A stretch of 46,080 nucleotides of DNA from Irineochytrium annulatum (lineage: Eukaryota; Chytridiomycota; Chytridiomycetes; Chytridiales; Chytridiaceae), in the NCBI GenBank assembly GCA_027600665.1, contig JADGJL010000085.1, forward strand, positions 1 to 46,080, written 5' to 3'. The position numbers and the translations under genes were made by a program. Shown one piece after another: positions 33,394 to 45,397 of this stretch (position 1 is its first letter; each line of letters opens with the position of its first letter). The notes under the pieces are model-generated. The model was not told where the DNA came from. It worked only from the letters and a program-made list of their open reading frames with translations, and made no database searches.

Positions 33394-36300
33394 ATGGAGT
33401 CCCCATTCGATGTACCTGTACGGCCCGACTTGGACAACATCGAGCAGCTTCGTTCCCTTGCCATCGAGGATGCCGGCGAACTGCCGGTGGACGACACTGC
33501 CGCGCCCCTTGCCGCCTCCGAACTGCCACCAGACCTTGTCGTCCCATCGTCGGCCGCATCAGCAATCTCCTCCTCCTCCTCCTCTCTGGACGACCTCGAC
33601 CTACATCACCATGTCTCACCTTCGCCCTTGCTGTTCCCGACCATCGCGACGGTGAATTGATGTTGGGAACGCTCGGAACAAGTTCCGAGCGTTGCAGCCT
33701 TGGCAATAATTAACGACATACTCTGATCGGCAGGGTGTCTCGGCCGTCGCGCACACGGCAAGGGTGGGCATAGCCGCCGCCACCGCGGTCTCGGAGCTGG
33801 CACTGTCGAGCGCGAGATGGGGCACAGCAATGACGCTTGGGGTTGGGAGGTCCATCATCGTGGGAGCACTTTCCAGCGCGAGAATTCTGAATAGGACGGA
33901 GGCGGCGGCGGCGAACGTGGCGCATTTGCATGCGGCCATTGATGCCGCGGACGTGTCGACGTCTTCCGCGGGGGCGAACACTTCTGGGACGCTAATTAGA
34001 AAGTAAGTGGAAGTGAGTGGAGGAACGCTGGGAAACGTTTAGGGCCGGGGATGCGGAGCAAAAGAGATTTGCCGGGCCGCGGGCGTTTGGCGCTTCATAA
34101 TCTTCCTTTTTTAAACGACTTTTTTGTTGTTAGACCGGAACCTCTCTGGCTCTTCCATCAGGCCCTTGATACTGTAAGTTGATTTTCCCTTCATATTCTG
34201 CAGCTAAATCTCCGTCCCAGTATACCGACTACAGCGTCGGAGCGGTTAACCACGTGTTTTCACTAGCCGAGCTGTTCACATGTGCGACTTGGCACTTGGC
34301 GAGATCCAGCGTGCGGTTTACCTTACGGGTAATGTACCTTTGAAGTTTCTATCATGAGCCTTATGTATGTAGGCGGCTCAGGAAACCGTTCAGATTTTTG
34401 ATGGTATTTTCGGGTCGACCGAGACGTCTCGCGCCATCTCGTCTCTTGTTCAGTTGATTCGTGATGAAATGAACGAGTTGAACGACGGACAGGGGTCTCT
34501 CCCCGGCAATGGCATCATTGGAAAGACGTTCGGCACTATTGTCCTTATGGGGAGTGTGACGAAGGCGCTCACCGCGTTCGCATGCCTCCAAGTTATGACA
34601 GCTCGACGGACATTGCAGGGCCGGAAGTTAACGCGACTGTACGAGGGGTTGGTGTCGTTGGATGGGAATGGCCTCCGCGCAGGTCCGCCAATGAATTTGG
34701 ACCCGTCCCTCTCCCTTCGTTCTCCGACCGCCAACGACTTCCCGAAACTGATTGAGGGGGCTTCCATATATGGCGGATCGGCCTTTGACGGCATGTCTGA
34801 CGAGGGCGGGCCTCAGACACCAGTCAACGGGCATAAGGAGGAGGTGTTCCTTCGGTGGCATAGGGACGGCTCGACGGAGGAGCTCACGATTGATCTGGAG
34901 GAGCGCCACAACACGAGAACCGGTTTCGGGCTCGACGGCGACCCGTCAGAATCGATGCTTACGCTTGACGACGCGAGGTCATTTATCGAGGAGGCCCAGC
35001 AGCACCTTGGGACTGAGGAGGTTCATGTCATTGATGACGCGAGCTCGTTCATTGAGGAGGCGTCGCTCAACAGCCCGAGGGGCTCGCTGATGCCTACTTT
35101 AGAAGTGTCGTACGACGGTGTGTTAAACAGTCCGACAGGTTCCCACGCGTCGTCGAGGGATGAGGACGGAGATCACGGCATCATGTTTAAGACGAGCCGT
35201 TCGTTACACCACCCTGACACCCATGGGATAGTTCAGCAATCCACCGTGACGGTGGCAGGGCGAATGTCGCGGGATCGGTCCTATGCCTCGATTACGGGCA
35301 GTATTGCAAGCCGTATCGCCCCGGAGGACAGGGACTTCCTTAACCGCGTGTCGAGGGACTTCAGCGGCAGGGACCTCGTCGAACTTCAGCGAGCGCTTAG
35401 CCAGTCCGTCAGCCACAAATCATTTGTTGCTTTACCCACGACCTCGGCCACGACATCAAGGAGCGCTACGCCGACTCCCGCCTCAATCGGCGCACACTTT
35501 GCGACTGCGAACTCGTCCGCAAGAACCGCGTCGACCTACCGACCTCCGATTGACGGGAATGCGCCTGCGCCGGAGGCGAACGTTAATATCCTTGACGGCC
35601 TCGCGGACCATACCTTTGACACCTCAAGGGTCTCGACGAAGTTTGAGAAGGCAGACCGGACGACCACAACGACGATAACGCCATCGCCTTCGCCTCCCGC
35701 GACGACGAATCGCGGTTGGGGCGGGATGTTCTTCCTTCCCAGGAAAATGTCGAAACCGGCCGAGGTGGACTCTGAATCCGTGAACTCGTTTGTAACCGCC
35801 AACTCGTCGGTATCGGAGAGCCAGCACGTCTCGCTGGCGGATGGGACGGCCTCGACTGCGCCGGCTCCCAGAAAGTCAAGCTTCACAAGCCGGGTTGGGG
35901 GGATTCTGCAGGGGATGCTGTCGTCGGGGAAGCGGACTGCCACGCCTGCGTCCTCTGGTTCAAGTGGCTCAGGGCAGATCGGCCACGCGCTCTCGGCGAA
36001 GAAAGCAAAGGGCGGCATGGTAACAATGTTTGATCAGGTTTGTTCTGCTCTTTTAAATTGCGCCACGATTTTCGATCTTAATGCAATGACACCTTTAAAG
36101 ACGAGTACAGTAGAGAAGACCGCCGATGGCGAGACAAGGCGAACGGCCACTATTCACATGAACGACCGGCAACTGAGCCAGATAAAGGGCTCACCGAACC
36201 TTGAACCTTCCCTGCTTGTGCCGGCTGAAGGCTCGCCAAAGTTGAAGCCGGAAGATACCAGATTCGAATTAGCGAGCGTTGTGCCGTCGCCGCCGTTAAC

Positions 36301-38041
36301 TCCGAAGCCCGCGCCATCAAAGCTGATCACCCAGAAATCCGAACACGTTATCCCTGCAACATCATCTTCTTCCGGTGGAGAAAAGAGCAAAGAATTTTCC
36401 AAGTTAGACTTCCTGTCGCGTCCGGAAGTTGCAACCACCCGAAGGGAGCTCGCGGTGTTATCGCCGCCGTCGCCGACCTCTTCAGTCCCTTCGTCATTAG
36501 TAACTCCCCCTTCTTCGGCATCTGGAAGCGCGACTGACTATAGGCGTCGCGCGGGCCCAAGGATCGTGACGCGGAGGAGGGAGCGCGAACTAGAGTCCTC
36601 CGGCACCTCCTCGGTGGGGAGTGATTATGGGAGGTCTGGGCCATGGCCGCTAGTGAACCTGCTGAGAAATTTGGAGCGTTACGCGAGGTTCGCAACTGCT
36701 GCTTACGGTACGTCGATGTTCCACCATCAAGGGCGATTTAACATTTTAAACTTGCTATCACAGGCCGGGAGTTAATGATTCTCCTCGGGGTCGGCAAGCT
36801 TCGCGAAATACACACCGATGACCCACTGATTCATACAAACCACTACGCCTTCTCGATTCACACTGGTATTCCTTTAAACGATATCCTTCACTCCTCCTTT
36901 ACGCCGACGGTGCCAATGCCTGTCAACCCCACAGCGGTCCCTACTTCGCCAAAAATGGAGCCGTTGATTCACTATGTTGTTTTGGATCGTGCGGCGCGGG
37001 CTGTCGTTCTTTCACTGAGAGGCACCTTGGGGCTTAGCGACGTCTTGACGGATATGCGGTTTGACTACGCCGACTTCAGGGGTGGGAGGGTGCATGCAGG
37101 CATGCTGAGGAGCGCGGCCATGATGTTTCGGAAAGGGACAGTCGTTCACATGGCAGTGGAGAGGGCGCTGAACGATAACCCGGGCTACGGGCTAGTGTTG
37201 GTGAGAGCGCGGTTGACTGCTTCTGTATGTCCTTCCATTGACCCCGTTCTTGTAGACTGGACACAGTCTCGGTGGCGGCGTTGCGGCCCTCATGGCCCTT
37301 GAGTGGTCCGTCGAGACCGGATCGGCGATCTCGCGCACTCCCTTCGTCACCTCGCGATCCTCCGGACTTCCACCAAACCGGCCGATCCACTGCTACTCCT
37401 ATGGCAGTCCCTGCGTCGGCACCCACGACCTGTCCCTCGCGGCGAGGGGATTAGTCTCGACGCTTGTTAACGGGGACGACATGGTGCCAACCATGTCCCT
37501 CGGGCTCGTTCGTGACCTGAAGGTCATCATCATGCACCTCCTTGACCCGTCCAACAAGGGCCTGAGTGAGCGAATCATCAGCCGGACACTGGGCCTCCAA
37601 CGGGAGACGGCAGGCCCTGCTGACCCTGCCACCTCCGCCGCCGCGGCTGGTGCGTCCGCCTCCACCTCGGCGGGAGCTACAGCGGGAGGCGCGGACGGGT
37701 TGTCAGGGCTGGACGCGCCTCACTCGTGGGACGACGATTACTTCTGGAGTATTATCACGAAACTCCGCGCGAGCATGAGGAACGAGCGGCTCTTCCCCGT
37801 TGGGACGACGTATTGGATGGAGTCGGCCAAAACAGAGACGAGGCACGCGCCCGGTGGAGCGGGTGGCGCACCAGGCGTCGCGACGAAGACGACGAGCAGG
37901 GTCGTGCTGCAGCGGTGCGACGACGTCAGGGAGATGTTCAGCGAGCCGAGGTTCTCGAGCAGGGTGATGAGCGACCACTTCCCAAGGGCGTATGAGGATT
38001 CCCTTGACGCTCTCGTGATGGCTGTATTTGGGAAGCAGTGA
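33394..38041 (+). CDS. Large class-3 (diacylglycerol-type) lipase with long Ser/Thr-rich middle region
   Basis: Alpha/beta-hydrolase of the lipase-3 family related to sn1-specific diacylglycerol lipases; it probably cleaves a neutral lipid or diacylglycerol at a membrane. Exons 33394-33651, 33734-34002, 34134-34173, 34221-34328, 34373-36707, 36764-37200 and 37256-38041; 1410 residues. The N-terminal helical region contains EPLWLFHQALDT, then SLAELFTCATWHLARSSV and IFDGIFGSTETSRAISSLV. A roughly 600-residue Ser/Thr/Pro-rich, probably disordered segment follows. The catalytic domain shows IHYVVLDRAARAVVLSLRGT, LSDVLTDMRFDY, the nucleophile elbow TGHSLGGGVAALMA (about S1153), NGDDMVPTMS with the likely Asp, and a C-terminal MSDHFPRAYEDSL with the likely His. 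No clear membrane spans like the four of animal DAGL. A 63-nt, in-frame, intron-like stretch lies at 36038-36100. Confidence 0.87.
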
Positions 38042-38709
38042 CGCTGGATTTGGAGTGTTTCACTCCTGTGCCTGTCGCCCATTGCCGTGTTTACACTCCT
38101 TTTTATAATTTATAATCATTGGACGCCTATTCATTGCCATCTTGATATCTGTCTTCCCGTCCTTTTTGGGCGGGCTTCAGTAGATGAGGACTTTACACCA
38201 TACCTTTTCTTTGTTTCCTGATAGTTGGTTTTCGCTACACACTCATATCACCCCTTTCATTCCATCTCCTCCAAATTGAGCTTCTTCTTGACGATCAACT
38301 GCAATTTAACATAAATAAACCCCAACCATGTTATCCTGCAATACGTGATCCGGCAACAGCTAATTATTTTCTTTATTTCTTTGGCGCTGTTTGCCTATTT
38401 GGTGTCACAGGACTTGCTTGCAGAGCTCCACAACAACGTGTAAAACGCAGTTGCACTGCTAGGCCTTGAAGGAAGAGCGTGCCGGACCCGTTGGCATACC
38501 GGACGCGTCCAGTCGACCTTTTTACGGGACCCCTCGTCCTTGACATCGCCAGATCAACTCTCGCTCTTCTTGAAAAGTGGAGACTCACCATTCTCACCAT
38601 TGCCTCCTCCTCCGGCCAGGCTCCTCCGCATCCCCTGCAGTTACCTGACGACCCAAGACCAACTCCCATCGCATTACACTCGCTCGCTCGGTCCCTACTT
38701 CCTCGGCAA
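38042..38709. other. Intergenic region between lipase and bestrophin-like gene
   Basis: 668 nt. The first half is AT-rich and likely holds the lipase 3' UTR. The second half contains a stop-free stretch (38479-38820) out of frame with the channel gene and without a recognisable domain; I treat it as the leader of that gene. Confidence 0.4.
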
Positions 38710-40620
38710 ATGATCTACTATCGAAGTCACAACTCTGTTCCAAAGCATGCCCGCTTCGAGGAAGAAGAACGGACCCTCTTCTCTTCTGGGTATCTTACTT
38801 TTGAGCTGGAGATGAGCTGACAGCAACAATGACTTCCTTTAAAGACAATCTGTCCTCATTTCTACTCTCCCGCAAATGCTCTTCTTTTTCCTTTGGGGCC
38901 TCGTTTCTCTCTTGATTTATCGGCAGATGGGCCTCCCGAACTTCCTCATCTTGCCGCCTTTGATCATCACGATCGTAACGGGAATCGTCGGGACCTTACT
39001 GGCCTTCAGGTGGGGGACGTCCTGTACAGGATAAGCTGGTTTTGAATGCTGGATGTGCAGAACCAACCAGTCTTATGACCGCTTCTGGGAAGGACGCAAG
39101 CAGTGGACTGCGTTGCAGGTCAACCTGAGGAATATGTCGAGGATGATTTGGTTAAACGTCGCCGACGCGACGGCTATTCATCGCGCGCAAAAAGTTTGCT
39201 CTACCCATGTTCCACTTTTTTTTGGATTTCTGTTAAAGCTACGCAGGTTGGCGCCTTACGTCTACTTATCGGCCTCGCGTATGCCGTCAAGCACGAGCTA
39301 AGGGGCGAGCATGGGTTCCACTACAAGGACCTTCAGGATCTCTTGCCTGGCGTCGAAGCGGCATGCGACTTTAACCAGAAGACGAAGCTGGTGAGTTATT
39401 GTTGGATTAAACGGACGTCACTTCTTCGATGCTGATGATTTTGATTTTGTTGCAGAACCGCATTCTTGCCACCCTCGTTCCCATGACCCCGACCTCTGTT
39501 TTACGTAACCGCGGGGCCTGGCGGGACCCGTCGGTGGATCATCCCGACACCCGTGCTCCGCCGACGACGGAGCGGACCCCGCTCCTCCCCCGTCGGTTCA
39601 CCTCCCGCATGTACCACGAGCCGGGCAACACCTCGACGGACGCGACGGGCGTGGTCGCCGGCGTCAACTCGTCGCCCACGGGCGCGCGGACGCCGTCGGG
39701 GAAGCGGGCCGAGACGCACCAATGGAAGGACCCTGTCTGCAAGTCGGATTACAGCTGCGGGTGCTTTAATTTGCCGCTCTTGATTATCAACCACCTGTCT
39801 TTCTTCAATGTGCAGGCGCTGAAGGAGGACACGATCCCGGCCGCGATGTACTCGTCGTTGCACCTTCAGCTGAATGCGTGCGTTGAGAACATTACGGGGA
39901 TGGATAGGATTTTGTCAACGAGGATCCCGCATGCATACGGTACGTATGGGTGTCGTAGCGCGTACTGTTACGTTCCGACGAGTTTCCGCTGGTTTTTTTT
40001 TCACGGTGTATCTGATATTAATTTTTTTCCTTTCCTTCTTTCCAGGTCTTCACCTTCGTCAAGTTTTGACTTTATACTGCCTGGTTTTGCCCTTTCAGAT
40101 CATGCAGGGAATGGGCTGGCATACCCCTGGCGTTATGGCGCTCATAGCCTTTATTTTGTTTGGTATCGAGTCGCTCGGCTTAGAGATTGAGAACCCGTTC
40201 GGGTGAGCGTTGGCTTTTGTTGCGCGATGGCCTTGCGAGTTAACAGCCACTGTATACTTTAGGTATGATCCCAATGATCTCCCTCTGGATCGGTATTGCG
40301 ATGTCATCCGCTCGGAAATCGAGGAATATATCCACCTTAAGCCCGAGTACGCACTCGACCCGCAAGGGAAGTTCGATGCCGACGGCCTCCTAGCAGATCT
40401 CGACCGGGACGAACACGCCTTCGACGACGACGGGGAAGGTTCGACGGCGGACGCTTTGCAAGATGGTCCACCGGCTTCATCTGTTGTGAACGCCGGGACG
40501 GGCGTCACCGGACAGCAGGCAACGGCTGCATCTACTATGCCGACCGGGCAGGGCGCGTTGGAGACCACGTCGGCGGCCGACACTGATTCGCATCCTGCGA
40601 GTGGCATTGTTGGGATGTAG
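38710..40620 (+). CDS. Bestrophin-like anion channel (RFP-TM/UPF0187 family)
   Basis: Membrane protein of the bestrophin superfamily, predicted to form an anion (chloride) channel. Exons 38710-38789, 38845-39009, 39061-39193, 39247-39390, 39456-39939, 40046-40202 and 40263-40620; 506 residues. Features in order: a short charged N-terminus (MIYYRSHNSVPKHARFEEEE), a first membrane segment (MLFFFLWGLVSLLIY), a second (LIITIVTGIVGTLLAF) that runs into the signature FRTNQSYDRFWEGRKQW, then LRNMSRMIW. RLLIGLAYAVKHELRG and a Pro/Ser/Thr-rich insertion (about 190-260) follow. The last membrane block ends with the highly conserved GIESLGLEIENPFGYDPNDL, then PLDRYC. The C-terminal 100 residues are acidic and low complexity. 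The frame is kept across all six introns. The physiological ion and membrane are not deducible. Confidence 0.9.
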
Positions 40621-41301
40621 ATGGAGGAAGGTGCCTTGTAAATAGTCCCTACCTTTCCATAGTCATTTTGCGATTGTGGGGTCCTTCTCCTCATGTGAGG
40701 ATTCCTAGCGCGGCTTCGACGGCTTGGGCCAACTGTAGTTTCTTCGTCATTTCTTGTTAATTCTAATATATAAACAGTGTCTTCGTTTTCATGCGATAGT
40801 CCTTTAATCTATTAGTCGGTCGGATCCAAGATCCATTTGCACGAAGCGAGACGCCCGTGCGGACCGGAAAAGGATCTCGGCCCGTGGTACTATTGTGTCG
40901 CACAAAAGGATGTGGTTGTCGAACATACAACCTACGGTTTGACACTTCCACTGACACGGTTTGATGTTAATGTCCAAAGCCAAGCGCGACGATGACTAAC
41001 TCTGATAAGTCTTGCTGTAAGTGTTGGGTAAGTGTTGGGTGCACTATTGGCGCGGATTGTGAAAGGAAGGCGTCTCTTAGGCAAAATTTCCATCTCTAAA
41101 ACAAGCTGTATTGCCGAGACAATCACTAAACTGGTTCTGACCCCCCCTTGCTCCCACCCGACGATCAAACCCTCTCCCGTCAATCCAGCAGACGACACGG
41201 CGGCGCCCACCCCAGCATCACAAGCGCTCCATCAGCATCAAGACCCTCCCTGCGACCGTCGTACCCCCACCCCCACCCCCCCGCACCACAATAGCGTGCT
41301 C
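40621..41301. other. Intergenic region upstream of the Sfp1-like gene
   Basis: 681 nt without a recognised gene. It holds a short direct repeat, two adjacent copies of TAAGTGTTGGG at about 41019-41040, and a C-rich run near 41263-41282. An open frame reaches the Sfp1-like start from 41032 but has no ATG, so I exclude it. Confidence 0.4.
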
Positions 41302-43229
41302 ATGGCTCTCGCGATGCAGTCACAGGCGTTTTCGCCGTCCCGGAACGGCGGCAGCATCGACATCAACATCGGCCGTCGGGGATCCGCGACGGGCAACGGC
41401 AACGGCAACCATCACGGGTCCATGAGCTCTTCCTACCGACAAGCCATGGCCTTGCTGGAGTCCTTCTCGCGATCCTACCAGCAGCAGCAGCTTCTCCTAG
41501 CTGCCGCTGGCGCTGGTGCCAGTGGAAACCGCGGTGGCATCGCCATCAATACATCCAACCCGCAGCATCTTCACCCCGGCCAGCGCCACCACCAAGCGCC
41601 GATGTCCGCGACATCAGTCGGCTCGCTCGCGATGAGTTTAGGACGGAGCCTGGGACGCGGCGGGGCTTCGCTTCGCGAGTTTCTCATCGAGTGAGTACAC
41701 CCACTCCACTCCCCCTTCAGCCTTACCCCCAGCAACACCTTAGTCACCCTGCCTTCCTTGCTCCATCCGCTGCCACCGCCAGGGAAGGCATAGTCGCGAT
41801 TTGCATGTGGGGCCGGGCTTCTCATGGGAGGTCTGGGAGGTGTTTCGGATGCGTGTCACCGTAATTCCTTCCTTTTCGGGCCGGTCCGCGTGGCAGCACT
41901 TGGTTGCGAACCCTTAACCCCTTTCACCACATCGTGATGTTGATTCTTTCGACCTAACTTTGTTCTTCTCACCTCCAGCAACTTTCTTGCCCCGCGTTCT
42001 CCCTTGCTACTCCCGTCTCCCTCTCGTGATCTCGCGCAGTTTGCCCTGCTTGAAGATCAGTACTGCAAGGACTTCGTTTGCTGCGGCACCGACTTGGAGA
42101 ACCTTCATGACCTCCTGCAGCACTTTGAGGAGAACCATGTCCGTGTGGAAGACTTCGAGGACGACGATGACGAAGATTTCGAGATGGACATGACGGACGA
42201 TGATATGGACATGGAGGGCGTCCCCAACCCACACCAGCAAAAGCACCTTAAGGGCGAACAGGACCGCGCGGGCGCGGGCTTCAACGCTTTTTCGGGCATG
42301 TCCGCATTCGATACCTCCGTCATTCGGCTGCGGAAGCTCGACGCCAATCCCCTTATCGCCTCCCACCCTCACCTCACCGGTCCCCAACGCGCAAACTCAA
42401 TTTCCTCGTCTGACCCTGCCTCCCGCCGCCAGCGACCTCAGCAACCGCAACGCCAACACTCTGCGCGCGATGAGTTCCCGGGTCACGTTTACGACGGTCC
42501 CGCCCAGATGCTGCCTTACAGCTTCGATGGCCCCACGGTCGTGATGGAAGACGGCGACACCGACATGGAAGATGCGGAGGACGAGGATGGCAACGACCAC
42601 CCGTTCTCGGAGCGCCAGATGAATCAAATGCAACAGTTCCAGCAGTTCAACAACCCTCACTCCTCTCTTCTCCGGCCTGCCCTCGCCAGAACCAGCTCCG
42701 GCCCGCCGTTCCTCTCCTCCGTCGGCACCGTCGAGCCCGCCCGCCTCCACTCCGCCTCCTCCACGCCCTTCAACTCGAGGTGCGCGAGCCCATCGTCCGA
42801 CTCGGGCGTTTCCGTCCACACCGTCACGGCCGCGCCGGTGGTGGCGCCGCTCAGGGCTCCCGCACCGGTCACGAGGGTCGTCTCGACAGCGGACGCCGAT
42901 GGCGCACCCTTAGCGAGGAAGTACAGGTGCAAGGTGGAGGGGTGCGAGAAGACTTACAAGAACCCGGGAGGGCTCAAGTACCACATGCAGCATGGCCACG
43001 CGGAGGACACGGGCGACCCGGAGCTGAACCTTGTGATGCAGAGGCCTTACCAGTGCACGGTGCTTGAGTGCGGGAAGCGGTACAAGAATTTGAACGGGCT
43101 CAAGGTGGGTTTAAAAATACTATTGATTCCGCACAAATATTCGCAAGTTGAGAAACTAATCGTCTTATCGCTCCTCAGTATCATATCGAGCACGCACATG
43201 CAAACCTTTTGGAGAACGCTGCCTATTAG
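41302..43229 (+). CDS. SFP1: C2H2 zinc-finger transcription factor, Sfp1/JAZF1-like
   Basis: Sfp1 controls ribosome-biogenesis and ribosomal-protein genes downstream of TOR; the JAZF1 group shares its zinc-finger layout. Exons 41302-41690, 41979-43104 and 43179-43229; 521 residues. Early low-complexity regions (Gln, Ala, Gly, Ser) end in SLREFLIDNFLAPRSP. An atypical finger follows (YCKDFVCCGTDLENLHDLLQ then HFEENH), typical of Sfp1 proteins, then a strongly acidic tract (EDFEDDDDEDFEMDMTDDDM). Near the C-terminus are two paired fingers: YRCKVEGCEKTYKNPGGLKY with HMQHGH, and YQCTVLECGKRYKNLNGLK, the latter completed across an intron by YHIEHAHANLL. The upstream frame has no ATG, so the start at 41302 is preferred. 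The 288-nt first intron is the longest in this part of the window. Orthology to Sfp1 versus JAZF1-type is not settled. Confidence 0.88.
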
Positions 43230-43822
43230 TCCGCTCTAGTCATGTTTTGAGCCAGCATTTACGCAATCACGAGCCCCTGTCCCACTGTTTTACCCGAGCC
43301 GTCTATATTTGTATTCTTTGTTTTTTTGGATGTCAGGTTTTTCCCGGCCTTGTTGATTGAAGCTACCCGATATACACCCCTTCTTTATGTAATTTTAATG
43401 TTGTTCAATTTGTTTTAACGAAAATGTTCTTCGATTACCATTTAGACATGATATTTTATAGCTTTTTTTGCGTAATGCAATACTCCATCATAATCCGGCC
43501 CTTTTACGGCCAACCTTTCTTATTTCATTATCTATTTTTTTTTTGGAGTTTATCGTAGTGCTCACTTCCTTGTCACCGGTATACGCCGGACATAGTTTTT
43601 CAGGCATTTTGATGAGATTAGTAAAGGATGCCATTTAGTGAAAGGCGTTTTCCAAGTTTGACTCTTCCCACCCGACCCGCCGCGATGACGGCCAACCCGC
43701 CGCGCTGTCCCGCTCGGGAACGGCATACGAGGCAGGTCGCATAGGCCCGCTCGCAAGGACCCGCGAGGTCAGGCCACACGAGCAACTCAACCATCCTCGA
43801 CAGAGTCCTCCCGGTTGCAAAC
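43230..43822. other. AT-rich intergenic region before the secreted repeat protein
   Basis: 593 nt, strongly AT-rich from 43310 to 43560 with several T runs, then GC-rich near the next start. No coding potential recognised on either strand. Likely 3' UTR of the Sfp1-like gene followed by a promoter. Confidence 0.4.
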
Positions 43823-45397
43823 ATGATCCCAATGCCACCAATGCGCCTCCTCACCCTCCTCGCTCTCGCTCTCGCGCCAGCCAGCGTGTTGGCCCGACCG
43901 GTCTCAGCGCCGCCGCCAGTGACAGCCTGCTTGGGTCTCCGGGACAATTCCGTCACCTGCATTGACTCCCTGACCTTGGCCAAATGCGTTGGCGGCGAGA
44001 TCGTGAGCGCTCTGACCTGCCCCGAGAACTCTCTTTGCGCCGACGGATGGTGCATGGCCATACACGCGCCGATTGCCGTCGCGTCCTCTCCGCCACAGCC
44101 GCCCTCGCCGGTCACGGAGACGGTTTCGCCCATGGCAATCGATGCCACCATGGCAGTCGATGCGACGGCATCGCCAGCGATGAACCCTGTGGACGAAATT
44201 GCCGAAAGCACTGAGCCCGCGTCCACGCCGTGGTCCATGTCAATAACTATAACGGCATGCTCAACCACAGCTACTTACGCCACGACAACGCCGTGCACCA
44301 CTGTGTCCATATTCACACCGCCACCCTCAATTACGAACTCGCCGACAACGATAACGTGCGCTGTTCCCCTTCTCCTTTGATGAGCTTGCTTTCTCTGTTA
44401 ACATTTGCAACCAAGTCCCACACCGATTTACTCCCCCGTTTCGCCTTGCTCGACTTCTTATGCAGCCGCTACCATGACAAACACAGACTTACCCGTGGCG
44501 CTGCCAACGTACACTCCCGATCCAAACCCTGTATACAGCCCGTACACCATCACAACGACTGTTTATGTCACGACAACATTGTAAGACTTCCGTTTAACGT
44601 GCAAACTTAGCCGTGTAACACAAATATTTTTTTTTGTAGACCAGCTGAGACCCTGTGCATACAACCATCAACAAGGTCATTACTTGACCCAATTGTCGCG
44701 CCTGCGTCCTCAACCTTCTTGTAAGCAACTTGCTTGCACACAGTTAGTAGCCTACTCACACCGGTTTCAGGGCCGATGAAGGCTACACGTATCCCATCCC
44801 ACTCGATGAGCCAACCGACGCGCCGCCGGCAACCTCTACCGTGTGAGTCTATTCTCTTCACCGTTGATTCGTCGTGTCGGTTTCTGACATACGTCGAATA
44901 GGCCCGATGTCCCTTACATGTACCCGGTCGATGAACCGACTGACTTGCCTTCGGTCCCGGCAACCTCCACGTTCTTGTGAGTAATATCGTCCTCGTCGCT
45001 GTTTCACAAATGCTGAGTTGTTGTTCTTCAGGCCCGATGACCCTTATATCTACACTGCCCCGCTCGATGGCCCCACCGAGTTGCCTCCGGATGCGAAGGT
45101 GCCGACTTACTTGTAAGTACTTGCTCCTACCCTACGCCAGTAAGTTCCTGACCTTCTTCAGGCCCGATGATCCCAACGGCTACACCATCCCGCTCGAGGA
45201 CCCCACATACATGGAGCAACAGCCGGCGGTGACCACTTCGTACTTGTAAGCTCATTTCATTTCCCACAAATAAACGATGCCGGTTTATAAGTTCTTTTTT
45301 TGAAAGACTGAACGAGCCAGTGGTCATCTCGATCTATACCACTACGCTTGATGAGGCGACGGAGTTCGCTCTGCCTCCGGAGGCGACACACGGATAG
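43823..45397 (+). CDS. Secreted protein with CBM19-like cysteine domain and tandem exon-encoded repeats
   Basis: Predicted extracellular or wall protein. The start is the ATG at 43823 (or 43841), followed by a signal peptide (MRLLTLLALALAPASVLA). Six cysteines follow in a CBM19-like chitin-binding pattern: ACLGLRDNSVTC, DSLTLAKC, TCPENSLC and DGWC. A Thr/Ser/Pro stalk comes next. Downstream the gene is made of small exons: 44466-44580, 44640-44720, 44771-44842, 44902-44976, 45032-45112, 45162-45245 and 45307-45397. Most encode one repeat of about 25-28 residues beginning P-D-x-x-Y, for example PDDPYIYTAPLDGPTELPPD. All internal repeat exons have phase 2 on both sides, so they can be duplicated or skipped without breaking the frame. 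The join from the first exon to 44466 is unresolved. Chitin binding is an inference from the cysteine pattern. Confidence 0.72.
44640..45245 (+). repeat. Tandem phase-2/phase-2 mini-exon repeats
   Basis: Five consecutive exons of 81, 72, 75, 81 and 84 nt separated by introns of 49-59 nt. Four of the five begin with the same acceptor-plus-coding motif (AG then GNCCGATG); all end with TT or GT before GTRAG. The encoded units share proline-aspartate starts, a tyrosine, and a DEPT/DGPT/EDPT turn. The third to fifth units are the closest in sequence, suggesting the most recent duplications. Confidence 0.7.

Noticed and set aside
35536..36018. 160-codon minus-strand ORF inside the lipase
   Set aside because: Shadow of the low-complexity Ser/Thr region; no start context or homology.
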